Origin: Formicarius rufipectus | Taxonomy: Eukaryota; Chordata; Aves; Passeriformes; Formicariidae | Reading direction: 5' to 3' | DNA: 64,000 bases | Assembly: GCA_013399695.1 (NCBI GenBank) | Contig: VXAU01004438.1 | Span: 247,409-311,408 of the forward strand | Part shown: positions 54,146-64,000 of the stretch, in pieces | How the letters are laid out: each line of letters starts with the position of its first letter | Numbering within the stretch: position 1 is the first letter of the stretch | The notes under the pieces: generated by a model | What the model was told of the DNA's origin: nothing | Seen by the model: only the letters and a program-made list of their open reading frames with translations | Database searches by the model: none | Translations under genes and position numbers: made by a program

Positions 54146-57100
54146 AAAAAAAAAAAAAAAAAAGGAGATTTATAGTTGTTGATGCAGAAATTCCAGGAAA
54201 AAAAAAAGAAATTCCTGGGCAGCTGTGGAATTATTGCATGGGAGAGAAATGAGGAGTTTGCAGAGCCTGAGGGGAGCTGGAGCTGAGCTTTTATGGACCG
54301 TGGCTCAGCAGTAGCTGCTCACAGAAGGGCTCTCCAGCCCAGCTCACACGGGCACACAGAATTCCAAGAGCAAGAGATGGAAATGAGTGGGAATATCAAC
54401 CAGTTCTTCCAGCCTTGGGCTGGTTGGGGGTGGGTATCAGACCACAGCAGGTTCAAATCCAGGCTAACTTTTCATTCCAAGGGACAACAATCCCACTGAA
54501 GTTCTCCTTTCCTCACCAGGCAGGAGTTGTCCATGTTCAAGGCATTCCAGCCTCGTGGATGGAGGTCCCGTGGATGTTTCCAGTCTCCAGGGGGGATGTG
54601 AAATCCCGGGGGATGTGAAATCCCTGGGGATGCAAATGCTGGAGGAAGGAGCAGGACAGGCTCTGCATCCCTGAGGGAATTCCTGCTCCTCTGCAGGGCT
54701 CCCGTGGCAGTTCCCAGCTGGTCTCCTCCCTAATTCCCAAGATAAACATTTGCTGCCCTGTGGCTGCAGAACCGACAAGGTTCCTGGGTGGTTTCCATCC
54801 CATCACCATCTCCCTCAGAGCACTCCTGCTCCTCGGGGCTCAGCTCCAGCACCCCATGGAATGGTGTTTTCCAGGATCCAGGGAAACTGGCTGCTTCCTG
54901 GAAGGAGCCACACAGTCACAGGAGCTCCTTGGTGAGGGAGAGTCGTCAGTCGTTCGCCTTTTGTTGTCCTCAGGGATTTTCAGGCCAACACGTTGAGAGT
55001 GATGGACACACTTGGTTTGGATTTTGGTTCTCAGTTGCAGCTCCTGCTCTCTCTGGAATCTCCTTCTGTCCCAGACATTTGGGAACTCTTTGGCTGTGTG
55101 GCTTTTCCCCTGTTTCCCTCCCCCCTCCTCCCTTGTTAGTGTTCAAATGAATCTGCTGAAGGATGCACCCCCTTAAGTCCATATTTGTGGGATAAGGAAC
55201 TGCTTTCTCTTCATGATTTGCTCTTATGGCAACTCCTAAATCCTACTAAAACCAAAACAACATTTTCTTTTCATTGCTTGGAATTGTATAATTTATATTT
55301 ATTGCTCACTTCCTTGGGGACAATAAGTAACCAGTTCCTAAAAGGACAGAAAGGATTGATGCTCTTGTAGGAATAACTTTAAAGCATAAATACTCATTTT
55401 TTAATTCCTCAATCCCACTGTCCTTTGAGTTCAGGGCTAATAAGGTCAGACAGGAGGCACAGATTCCATGGAGAAGTTTGTCAAGTGTTTAGGGTAGAAT
55501 TTATGATTTCTTCTTTGCTCCCCACTGGCATTTGTGTAGCCCAGACCTGTAGAGGTGAATAATCAGTGACAGTGAGAGAACCTTCCTAGAGGAGCAGTTG
55601 GAGGGCAGGGCACTGCAGTGGTTGGAATCTAGGCTGGGAATCTTGTTGGCTGAATTTATTTGGGCCACTTCCTCAACTTTTTGGTGACTCAGCTTCCCTG
55701 TTTGGAATCAGAGCTCCCAGTGAGGCATTGCCACTGGGTGTTATTCATGGGAAATCAAGTCACAGTGCCAAAAGGATCCAAAAATTGCTCACATCCTGCT
55801 TTAAATAGAACCATTTTTCTCACTTCCAATAACTTCTGAGGCCATAAAAACAGCCCTGATTGCAACTTAAGTGATAAAGGGCAAAGCAGTACTTAAAGAA
55901 AACCAGAGGACAGAATATTCTGATCCAAGGAAAGCGGGAAAACTGCTCCGTTTGGGATGTCTGAGCAGCTGCCGTCCCAGGGCCTGCCTGGAGGACAGGG
56001 AAGGGAAGGAGGTGCTTCCTCTTGTCACCTGGAGGAGCCCCAGTTAGGGCTGGAAGGTCATGAGTTCATTTTCAGTGGAGGGAGCTCCTTGGTGGTGGTG
56101 AAATAAATCAGTGGTGCCTCCCCTGGTGGGTCCACGTGGACAGGAGGTGCTCAAACCACCCAATCCTTGTAGTAACTCGTGTTTTGCAAAGAATCTGGTC
56201 TTTGGGCTTTGAGTGATTTAGAAAGACACAACTAGAGGGTACCCAAGCTCATCCCTGTGTTGGAAAGTCATCATGAGTGTGTTTTATGGCCCGAGGAGGA
56301 TGTACATGGATATTTATACACACGAGTCCATGTGATAAGGGGTTTGGGATGCAGAAGAAACTGGGTGTGCAACACTGACTTTGGACTCCAGGCTTGGTTT
56401 TGGGGCTCATCCCGATGCAATAATGGATGCTCAGTGTTGTGCAACCTCAACTATAACTTCAGGTGCTTTAAAGCCACCCAGACACTCTGTGTGAGAAGGA
56501 ACCCCTCCCAAAATTGTGTTTCGGGGCAGTGGTGATGGGACTTGCCCAGGGATGGATCCGTGCCCTGCACACAAAGGCTCCACAGCATCTGTGGTGGGAT
56601 GATCTCTCTCTGCAGACTGGAGACAGAGAGATCCTTTCTGTTGCAGCCCCAAGAGATGCTCTGAGGGGGAGAAGCCAGGTTTTGGTTGGCTTTAACCCTG
56701 CTGGAATCACGAGCTGTTGGGTTCTGACACTGAGCTGTTTGCTCTTTAAACACGCTGATCCCAGGCCAGCTTTCCAAGGAAAAACTTACCTGCTGTTAGA
56801 GCTTTGATTAAGTGAAAGCTCACCCAGAACAATAATAAAAAAAAATCAACTCCACCCCCTCCCCTCTTCCTTCTGCTTTGTGGCCACTAAAATTGGAGGA
56901 AAATGAAAAGGGAGCACGTGTGAGGGAGCCCTCAGTGAAACGCTCAGAGAATGCAGGGCTTTGTGGCTCTCAGGCACAGTCATTCTTCTGCAAGCACTGC
57001 CTGTAAATCCAATTTTTATAGATTAAAGGCTTGCAGCATAATGTAGGCACCTGTTGGTTTATGGAAGCCTAAAAATATCTGCCTGCCTATAACATGTTTC

Positions 57101-57649
57101 TCAGCAGCTTGGGGAGTGTGGATGGGGTTTGATACCTTCTCAGCTATTTTTTCAGTCCTTGTCTGTCACCTCAAGCTTGTTGTGCCAGCTCTAATAGGAA
57201 TAATAAAGGGCATGCTGTTCCCTGGCTGCTTCAGGGGTCATTAGCAGTTAATAATATGATATAATATCTTTCCATGGCACAAAAAGAAGCCAAAAGGCAG
57301 CACCGAGGAGGTGACAAGGTGGGCTCTGCCCCCTTTGGTGAGCTGGGTGTGATCACAGGGGAGGGAGAGACTCAAAGGTTCTGCTTTGTCAAGGGCTAAA
57401 TGAGGAGGAGCCTTTATGGTGTCAGAGCTCTCCTGGGCTGAGGATTTGTTTGTACTGGTGGGGAAGGTGGCTCCTCTTGAATTTGGGACTCTTGTTGGTG
57501 AAGAAGGTGGGTGTGGGGCAGGACGTGTGGGTGTGGGCATGTCGTGGCACTCCTGACTCTTTGCCTGGGGATTGGGGTCCTCTTAATGGCAAATGTTCTG
57601 GTACAAGATGCAGTGGAGAGTGAGGTGAGTGAATCATCAAATCAGAGAG
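54146..57649. other. Unique sequence, A run at left edge, no gene seen
   Basis: Starts with A18 (54146-54163), which may be a transposon tail or simply what stopped the assembly. A tRNA B-box-like ggttcaaatcc occurs at 54450-54460 without a convincing A box or cloverleaf. Otherwise no gene, RNA or transposon is recognised over 3.5 kb. A good donor-like gag|gtgagt at 57605 lacks a matching acceptor. Confidence 0.45.
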
Positions 57650-57897
57650 TAGAACCATGGAATGCTTTGGGTTGGAAGCACCTTAAAGTTCACCCAGTGC
57701 CACCTTCTGCCACGGGCAGGGACCCCTCCCACCAGCCCAGGTGGCTCCAAGCCCCATCCAACCTGCCCTTGGACACTCCCAGGGATCCAGGGGCAGCCAC
57801 AGCTTCTCTGCCCACCCTGTGCCAGGGCCTGCCCACCCTCCCCGACACCAATTCCTCCTTGATATCCAATCTAAATCCACCCTTTTCAGAGAGAAAC
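57650..57897 (-). mobile_element. CR1 LINE fragment, antisense
   Basis: Reverse-complement CR1: 'accatggaatgctttggg', 'ttctgccacgggcaggg', 'caccagcccaggtggctcc', 'gggcagccacagcttctctg', 'tgtgccagggcctgccc', 'gatatccaatctaaatcc'. Matches the antisense copies at 28206 and 40240. 5' truncated. Confidence 0.9.
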
Positions 57898-58071
57898 CAA
57901 ACAATGGCCTTTGGATGCTTTTGGTCAGACTTGTGAGTTGCTCTGAAACAAATGGACGAAGAGCCAGTAAGAGAAGAGATTCAGGAATCTCAGCTCCCCA
58001 CACCCGAGTGTGGTGCCCTCAGCAGGGGCACTGCCTTGGGCATCTCTGCTTCCCCTCCCACCCTCCCTTAG

Positions 58072-58454
58072 TGGCAGCAAGTTTTCCACTCCTTCAAGAA
58101 GGCCAATGGGATCCTGGCCTGGATGAGGAACAGCGTGGCCAGCAGGACAGGGCAGGGACCCTTCCCCTGGTCTCTGCCTTGGGGAGGCCACACGTGGCCA
58201 CATCTGCATCCCCAGGACAGGAAGGACATCGAGGGGCTGGAGCAGGTCCAGAGAAGAGCAACGAGGCTGGAGAAGGGACTGGAGCACAAGAGCTGTGGGG
58301 AGAGGCTGAGGGGGCTGGGGGGGCTCAGCCTGGAGAGGAGGAGGCTCAGAGGTGACCCCATCACTCTCCACAACCCCCTGAAGGGAGGTTGTACCCAGGT
58401 GGGGTTGGGCTCTTCTCCCAGGCAGCAGCANNNNGTCTTTTCCAACACAATCAA
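58072..58454 (+). mobile_element. CR1 LINE fragment, sense, interrupted by 4-N gap
   Basis: Sense CR1 from the 'gaaggccaatgggatcctgg' block (58104-58123), through 'caggaaggacatcgaggggc', 'tggagaagggactggagc', 'ggagaggctgagggggc', 'cagcctggagaggagg', to 'gcagcagca' at 58430. Then four N, then the terminal 'gtcttttccaacac' block at 58435. In the same-subfamily copy at 619-1195 the matching interval is about 225 bp, so the gap or a deletion removes that much. Its tail continues into the satellite at 58455. Confidence 0.85.
58431..58434. other. Assembly gap, 4 N
   Basis: Placeholder gap inside a CR1 element, next to a 0.7-kb tandem array. Its length probably does not reflect the true missing sequence. 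Confidence 0.95.
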
Positions 58455-59148
58455 TTCTCTGATTCTGTGAGTCTGTGATTGGGTGATTCTGTGATTCCAT
58501 GATTCTCTGATTCCATGATTCTCTGATTCCATGATTCTCTGATTCCATGATTCTCTGATTCCATGATTCTCTGATTCCATGATTCTCTGATTCCATGATT
58601 CTCTGATTCCATGATTCTCTGATTCCATGATTCTCTGATTCCATGATTCTCTGATTCCATGATTCTCTGATTCCATGATTCTCTGATTCCATGATTCTCT
58701 GATTCCATGATTCTCTGATTCCATGATTCTCTGATTCCATGATTCTCTGATTCCATGATTCTCTGATTCCATGATTCTCTGATTCCATGATTCTCTGATT
58801 CCATGATTCTGTGATTCCATGATTCTATGACTTTGTGATTCTGTAATTCTGATTCGGTGATTCTCTGATTCCGTGATTCCATGATTCTGTGATTCTCTGA
58901 TTCCATGATTCTTTTATTCTCTGATTCTGTGATTCTCTGATTCCATGATTCCCTGGTTCCATGATTCCATGATTCTGTGATTCTCTGATTCTCTGACTCT
59001 GTGATTCCATGATTCTCTACTCTCTAATTCTATGATTCTGTGATTTTATGATTCCATGATTCTATGACTTTGTGATTCTGTAATTCTGATTCTCTGATTC
59101 CATGATTCCCTGATTCCCTGATTCCGTGATTCTCTGATTCTCTGACTG
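58455..59148 (+). repeat. Satellite derived from CR1 3' octamer tail, about 0.7 kb
   Basis: Direct continuation of the CR1 3' end. CR1 normally ends in two to four copies of an 8-bp motif (attctrtg type). Here the tail is expanded: a regular 16-bp dimer tgattccatgattctc repeats about 20 times (58490-58810), then come irregular 8-mer variants (ctatgactttgtgattctgtaattc and similar mixes) to 59148. A block near 58818-58850 recurs near 59048-59080, which suggests segmental duplication within the array. Minus-strand frames with an ESENHGIRESWNQRI-type repeat are artefacts. Confidence 0.95.
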
Positions 59149-59673
59149 GGAGCTGTGTGCTCCCACCAGCCCTGGCTGCTCGGGGAAGCCCTGCTGTGCT
59201 GGTAGAACCTCAGCTGCTCCTGGCATGGGATTGGCTCCTGCTTGGAGAGCTGGCTGCTCTGACAGGGCCTGGGGAAGAGGACGAGAGCAGCTCTTGCAGA
59301 TAACAGAGTTATTGGCTTTGAACCTGGAGATGGGAGGGAAGGAACAGGAAGGAAATCTGAGCTCCTGTAGGTCGATCTTTTGGTTACATTGGCGTTAAAT
59401 CAAGAGGAGAAAAATTGTGCAACAAGAATCTGAGGGTGTTGTTATTTTTTTTTTTTCCTGGCTTGCCATTTTCTATTTATGGGAACCCAAACTGACCTGG
59501 CTTCCTGGACTGGAAACAGTAGCAACACGTCCTTGATGACAGTCTGACTTTTACATTCAAAGCCGGTCTCTGATATGGATTTAGGACATTTTTTAACAGC
59601 TAGCATTGTTTGAAAGGTGGTGGGACCTGGGACTGCATCCCGTGGCACACAGAGCACCAGGAGACGGTGATAA
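59149..59673. other. Unique sequence, no gene seen
   Basis: T14 run at about 59444-59457. Nothing else recognised. Confidence 0.5.
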
Positions 59674-59897
59674 AATCACAGAATGGTTTGGGTTGGAAGG
59701 GACATTGAGCATTATTGTGTCCCACCCCTTGCCACGGGCAGGGACACCTTCCACTAAACCAGGTTGTTCCAACCTGGCCTTGGGCACTTCCAGGGATGGA
59801 ACAGCTTCTCTGGGAATCTGTGCCAGGGCCTGCCCACCCTCCCAGCCAGGAATTTTGTCTCATCTCTCCTCCAAACCTCCTCTCTCTCAGTCTGCAA
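59674..59897 (-). mobile_element. CR1 LINE fragment, antisense, 3' end
   Basis: Reverse-complement CR1: 'aatcacagaatggtttggg', 'ttggaagggacattgagc', 'ttgccacgggcagggacacc', 'ccactaaaccaggttgttcc', 'gtgccagggcctgccc', then 'ctctctcagtctgcaatc'. A diverged copy lacking the 'gcagccac' part (deletion near 59795-59805). Confidence 0.85.
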
Positions 59898-60726
59898 TCA
59901 GTGCTGATGGCAGGGCTGCCTCTTCCACCCCCAGTAAATCAACACTCGGTGCTTCCCTCATCCTCCCCCTCACTCTTACATAAATATTGTCCCTCATTCT
60001 TCCTTCCCCAACAATCCCTGCAGGAAGAACGAGGCAGGGATGGTCACCAGAGCCATCAGCAGCCCAACTGCTACAGTTTTCCTCCTCAGCTCAGCCCTTG
60101 TGCTAAATTTAACCTGTCCCCCAGACAGCTCAGAATCTATTTTTCCCCTCTGTTCTGCTTTCATTCAGGCTGTTCTCTGGGTGGCTCTCACCTGTGATGC
60201 AGGAACAGAGTGATGGGACAGGAGGTGATACCTTGGCACCCATTAGAGCTGGGGAAGGGTCCCCAGTGCCCTCAGCAGAACAGCAGCACCAGGAATCCCT
60301 CAGTCGCTTCATCATTTGGCAGCACAGAAGTTTGAGGAGTTGAACAGAGACAGCTGAGTAGTTGCTCTATTTCTGGAATATGTCATTTGATGGCCAAAAA
60401 GATTAATCTCACCTTAAAGCACCTTTGCATCCCCCTGCAGGGCCACCAGCTGCACACCCAACTCGATGCGTGTGCTGGTGTTAAATGCAGCTGTGAAAAG
60501 GACGTGGGGATGTGCAGCCAGGAGATGTCTTCTCTGACCTCCTGCCCAGGCAGGGTGGTTGTCACAGAGGCTCCAAAGACCCTGAGCACAAATCTGAGGG
60601 AAAAAGGGGACAGAGAAAGGAAATAGCAGGAGAACTTGTGCTCACACCCCTTCCTGGCAAGGTGAAAGAACACAGAGCTCTTGTTTGACACGTCCTGTGT
60701 TTAGGAGAAATCACGGGATCATGGAT
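59898..60726. other. Unique sequence, no gene seen
   Basis: C-rich 59920-60010 stretch, otherwise mixed composition. No recognised element. Confidence 0.5.
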
Positions 60727-60825
60727 TTGTAGGATCACAGGCTGGTTTGGACTGAAAGGGACCTCAAAGCTCCATCCCTTCCAAGGGCAGGGACGCCTTC
60801 CACTAGCCCAGGGCACTCAGAATAG
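60727..60825 (-). mobile_element. CR1 LINE 3' tip, antisense
   Basis: Reverse-complement CR1 tip: 'taggatcacaggctggttt', 'actgaaagggacctcaaag', 'ccaagggcagggacgcc', 'ccactagcccagggcactc'. A tail-like 'gggatcatggatttg' precedes it at 60715. Confidence 0.8.
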
Positions 60826-62929
60826 AACTCCAATTTCTTCCTCACTCTTTTATCTTGCAGGGCTTTCAAAACTGGACTTTACATACAGCACTTAATGGTT
60901 TCTTCAGCAGCTCAACACTTCCAACCTCCTCTGATCCCCATGACCAGCATGGCAAGTGTTCCCTGCCCCTTTTCCTCATTCCTGTATGATATTGAGACCA
61001 CAGAGTCCCTGTTTTCTCTTGCACTGCCCAGGCAGTGACTTTTGCCATCCTTCACAATGACTTCTCGCCATAAGAACCTTTTCTCTTCTTGCCCTGAATG
61101 TCCCCAAAGTGGAAATGTCAGTAATTTCCTCCCGGGTCTGATCAACCCACCCAGGAGAGAACAATTTTCCCTGGAGAACACGGTGTGGTGGTGTCTCCTG
61201 TCACCTGCAATTTCCAAAATGTTCTTCCTCAGAAATCAACTCTCTTCCCCTTCACACCCATGTCCTCCTGCCTGCTGGGGGGGGTGGAGCAGGGAATTGG
61301 GATTCACGGCTGTGCTTCTCCTGTGCATTCAAATAACACACACACGGCCATGGGATTATTGATTCCGAGGTGTGAGGAAATGGTCTCAATGCTTCAATCA
61401 AAATTAGCATCTAAAATATTGCAGGAAAAGTGGTTTTGATACTTAGTCCCACCTTAGACATGTTGCTTTGGTTTTAGTTCCTCTGAACTTTTGGAAAGAA
61501 TTCTGTGTCCACACTAAAGCACCTGCAGATACCAGAGGGTAACTGGGCATTAAATTGAAAAAATGAAATTATAGCAGTTCCTTTGAAGCCCCCACCAGTG
61601 GCTGAATATCTGGCACTTTTGTGAACTTTAAAAATCTGGGATAACCGAGGAAGTTTACAAATTCTCTTTGATCTTTTTGGTTATCCAGGAGAATTTTCAA
61701 GACTCCACAGAAGTGAATTTGCTTTGAATCTCAATCTCTCTGTGTTAGATCAGAACTGCTGAGTCACATTTGCACCAGTCAGGGGAAAACACAATACTTG
61801 GAGTATTTTGGTCTCCCTTGGACTGAGCACAACTTGATGCCCAACCTTCTGCATGTATGAGCAGAGATGTGTTTGAGGAAGGAATTCACCGCCTGAAAAC
61901 CCTGGATTGTGGTGCTGGCATTAATTTAAATCATGTGAAGAGACTAATTGCTCCTACCTGAGAGTTATGGGGGTTTTAGAAGTTGAGATTCTAAAGATCT
62001 CCAGGGAAAGGCATCAGTGCTCTGGCCTGCCAGGGCAAAAGAAGAGCAGGAAAAGAGGGACCAGAGGGTTTTGAGGGGGATTCTGTGATAGAAAACATCT
62101 TCACAGCAGGGATTCTGCAGAGCTGGTGGGGAATGGGGACAAGAGGAACAAAGGACATTGGAGGGAGGATTCAAAAGCAACACAAGTCCCGTGGCTCTCA
62201 CGTTTGGCCTTGGGTGAGAGTTTATTCTTTGTGGTTCTTGGCTTCTCTGTGGGTAAGGGGAGGAAAGGGGAAACTCAGGGAGGAGAATGCCTTGTTTTCC
62301 TGCTGGCCAAGGGCAGGTTGGGCCATGGAATGGGGAATGGGAAGGAGGTTGGTGGGCGCTGGTGGCAGCAGTGCCAAGGGGGGCTCCTCTGCTCCTGGGG
62401 ACAGGAAGTTCTCAGCCCACACCTTTTGGGGGGGACAGCAGAGCTCCTTTGTTCCCAGCTGAGGAATTTGCTGCCTGTGCCACAGGCACAATGCCTTGGA
62501 TAAAATCCACAGCTTCTGTGGGTGGAGAAGAATGTTTCTGAGGGCTCAGCTGAGCCTTCTTCTGGCTGGTGGGTCGGAGAGGAAGGAGGGCAGGTCAGGC
62601 TTCTGCTCCTGTCCTGGTCTCACTGTGTGTTCTGGTTTAGAAGGACCAGCATCGTGGGGAGGGGGGAATTGATATTCCTGAGCCAGATTTGCCTGGGATC
62701 ATGTTAATTCGAGGCCTCTGGTTTTGAATGATCTCACATTTTTTACGTGATGGATGGTTGGTTTTGTCTAAGCAACGTTAATGTTCTTATTAGGAGAAGG
62801 TTCTGGGAGAACCTTCTTAGACTGCAGCCTTCCAGCTCCCCAAGGGAGGAACGTGGGGACAGACTTCTTAGTGGCACCTGCTGCCAAAGGACAAGGTGAT
62901 GGTTTTCAATTGAAGAATTTAGGTAATTT
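60826..62929. other. Unique sequence, no gene seen
   Basis: 2.1 kb with a G8 run near 61277-61284 and a short G-rich segment around 62430. Frames of 100-125 codons on both strands between 62085 and 62503 show no domain. Confidence 0.5.
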
Positions 62930-63143
62930 AGATTAGATATTGGGATACGTATTTATAGATATATTTTTAGTGGGAGGGTGGGCAGGCCCTGGCACAGGGT
63001 GGGCAGAGAAGCTGTGGCTGCCCCTGGATCCCTGGGAGTGTCCAAGGGCAGGTTGGAGCAACCTGGGCTAGCAGAAGGTGTCCCTGCCTGTGATCTAAAT
63101 GACCTTTAAAGGTCCCTTCCCACCCAGTCTATTCTAGGATTTT
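62930..63143 (+). mobile_element. CR1 LINE fragment, 3' end, sense
   Basis: Sense CR1: 'ttagatattgggatacg', 'gggagggtgggcaggccc', 'agaagctgtggctgcccc', 'gtgtccaagggcaggttgg', 'agcaacctgggctagcag', 'aggtcccttcccaccc', and a decayed tail 'attctaggattttaag'. The 'catggcagggggtgg' block is deleted near 63090. Confidence 0.9.
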
Positions 63144-64000
63144 AAGAACAGATCCTTGATTTTATTTAGCCTTTGAAGCTGAACCAGCACCAGTGCTCTT
63201 GGATTTGAGACATTCCCCACAGCGTGGACAAAGACCATTCTGATCCCCACCACGCTGTGGTGGAAAGGTCTCCCCTGTGATCCCTGGAGTGGCTGCCACG
63301 GTGCCTCCTGGTGCTGACCTGCCTTGAGGCTCAGCCCAGCTACAACTGCCTCTGCTGGCCAGTTCAGTGAGAGAATCAGAGCCTGGTTTGGTGATGTCAG
63401 CTGGAGACACCAAGAGCTGTCCCTCCTCTGAGAGCCCAAGCTCTACCAGACCTGGAGCTCTTGGCTGGAAGCTCCCCCAGAAGAATCCAAACTCCTGCTT
63501 TTCCCATCTGCTCCTGGGAAGGCAAATGTGACAACTCACTTTGGGGACAGGCCTGACTTCCTTCATCAGCTCTGGATGAGTCTGATGCTGCTCATCTTCC
63601 CTGGAGCCTCATGTAGGAGCTGCAGGAATATAGAGGCACTTCAGGCAGCAGAGCCAAGGGGAAAACTGCTCCTTGGGATGAGCATCCTGCACCTGTGGCC
63701 CACAGGTTGTTCCACTTGGCTTGGGACATGAGGCAGGATCCCTTTAGCCCAGGTTAAATTCCTTCGTGTTGGGTTCTTTGTCCGTGTTTATTTTCTGCTG
63801 CCCCAGGAATGATCAATAGGAGCCTTGAACTGGAGCCAGGAGGACTTGGAGGAGCCAGTCTGGAATGGTTCCCCACTGCTGTGTGCCAGCCTCGGGAATT
63901 CCTGACATTCCTGCCACCTGAACAGCTTCAGTGGCTCTTCTGGAAGGAGCTGGTTCACAGCTGATGGGCTGCCTTCAACCACGCTGTGGGGATCCTGCTG
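63144..64000. other. Unique sequence to window end, no gene seen
   Basis: GC-moderate. The 101-134 codon minus-strand frames (63134-63566) show no recognisable domain. No transposon is recognised. Confidence 0.45.

Noticed and set aside
52943..54252. Frames of 363-430 codons across the N gap
   Set aside because: Most of their length is N; flanking residues are LTR sequence.
54450..54460. tRNA/SINE B-box-like ggttcaaatcc
   Set aside because: No A box at the right distance and no cloverleaf can be drawn around it.
57541..57606. Possible membrane-segment exon before gag|gtgagt
   Set aside because: Upstream sequence lacks a polypyrimidine acceptor and the frame runs on into a CR1 element.
57925..58906. 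287- and 250-codon minus-strand frames with ESENHGIRESWNQRI-type repeats
   Set aside because: Translation of the CR1-tail satellite and of a CR1 across a gap.
58451..59148. CRISPR-like regular array
   Set aside because: Units are contiguous with no unique spacers, in a vertebrate genome, and derive from a CR1 tail.

Overview
The window looks like noncoding DNA from a bird, most probably a songbird. The evidence is the repeat content. About 26 fragments of CR1 LINEs carry the typical avian 3' end (a 'ccttccaacc' block followed by 'attccatgattc'-type octamers). There are also three copies of an LTR resembling avian ERVL (class III) LTRs, recognised from memory of that family. Two assembly gaps (981 N and 4 N) and the absence of operons or dense open frames also fit a vertebrate assembly. 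I identified no protein-coding gene, tRNA or rRNA. The open frames present are short, overlap on all frames, or lie inside CR1, LTR or minisatellite DNA. One 98-bp exon-like segment (50912-51009) is kept as a weak candidate.

Layout. 1-8 kb: AT-rich sequence with a palindromic steroid-receptor-type motif near 320, three antisense CR1 fragments (619-3300), a 0.4-kb LTR-like unit repeated in tandem (3512-4347), a second LTR-like block (about 4856-5560), an ancient CR1 remnant and one sense CR1. 8-9 kb: first ERVL-type LTR. 9-26 kb: mostly unique DNA with five sense and one antisense CR1 pieces, a 16-bp minisatellite and an orphan CpG-island-like segment (16240-16680). 26-34 kb: a tandem-repeat-rich interval with a 41-bp minisatellite, a 113-base pure purine tract, a (CAAA)n array and a 15-copy 39-bp minisatellite whose unit contains a perfect hairpin, interspersed with CR1. 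34-46 kb: unique DNA, CR1 pieces and a degenerate EcoRI-site-rich 21-bp repeat. 47-54 kb: a solo LTR with a 5-bp target duplication, then a third, opposite-strand LTR cut by the 981-base gap. 54-64 kb: unique DNA and a CR1 whose terminal octamer tail has grown into a roughly 0.7-kb satellite, with a 4-N gap inside the element that probably hides about 225 bp.

No genes act together here. The window is best read as an intergenic or deep-intronic region shaped by retrotransposon insertion, CR1 tail expansion and minisatellite growth. I did not find a convincing new biological system. The most informative signals are the CR1-tail satellite, the hairpin minisatellite, the tandem LTR-like duplication, the TSD-bounded solo LTR and the orphan CpG cluster. 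Family assignments come from recognition, not database search, and boundaries of degraded repeats are approximate.
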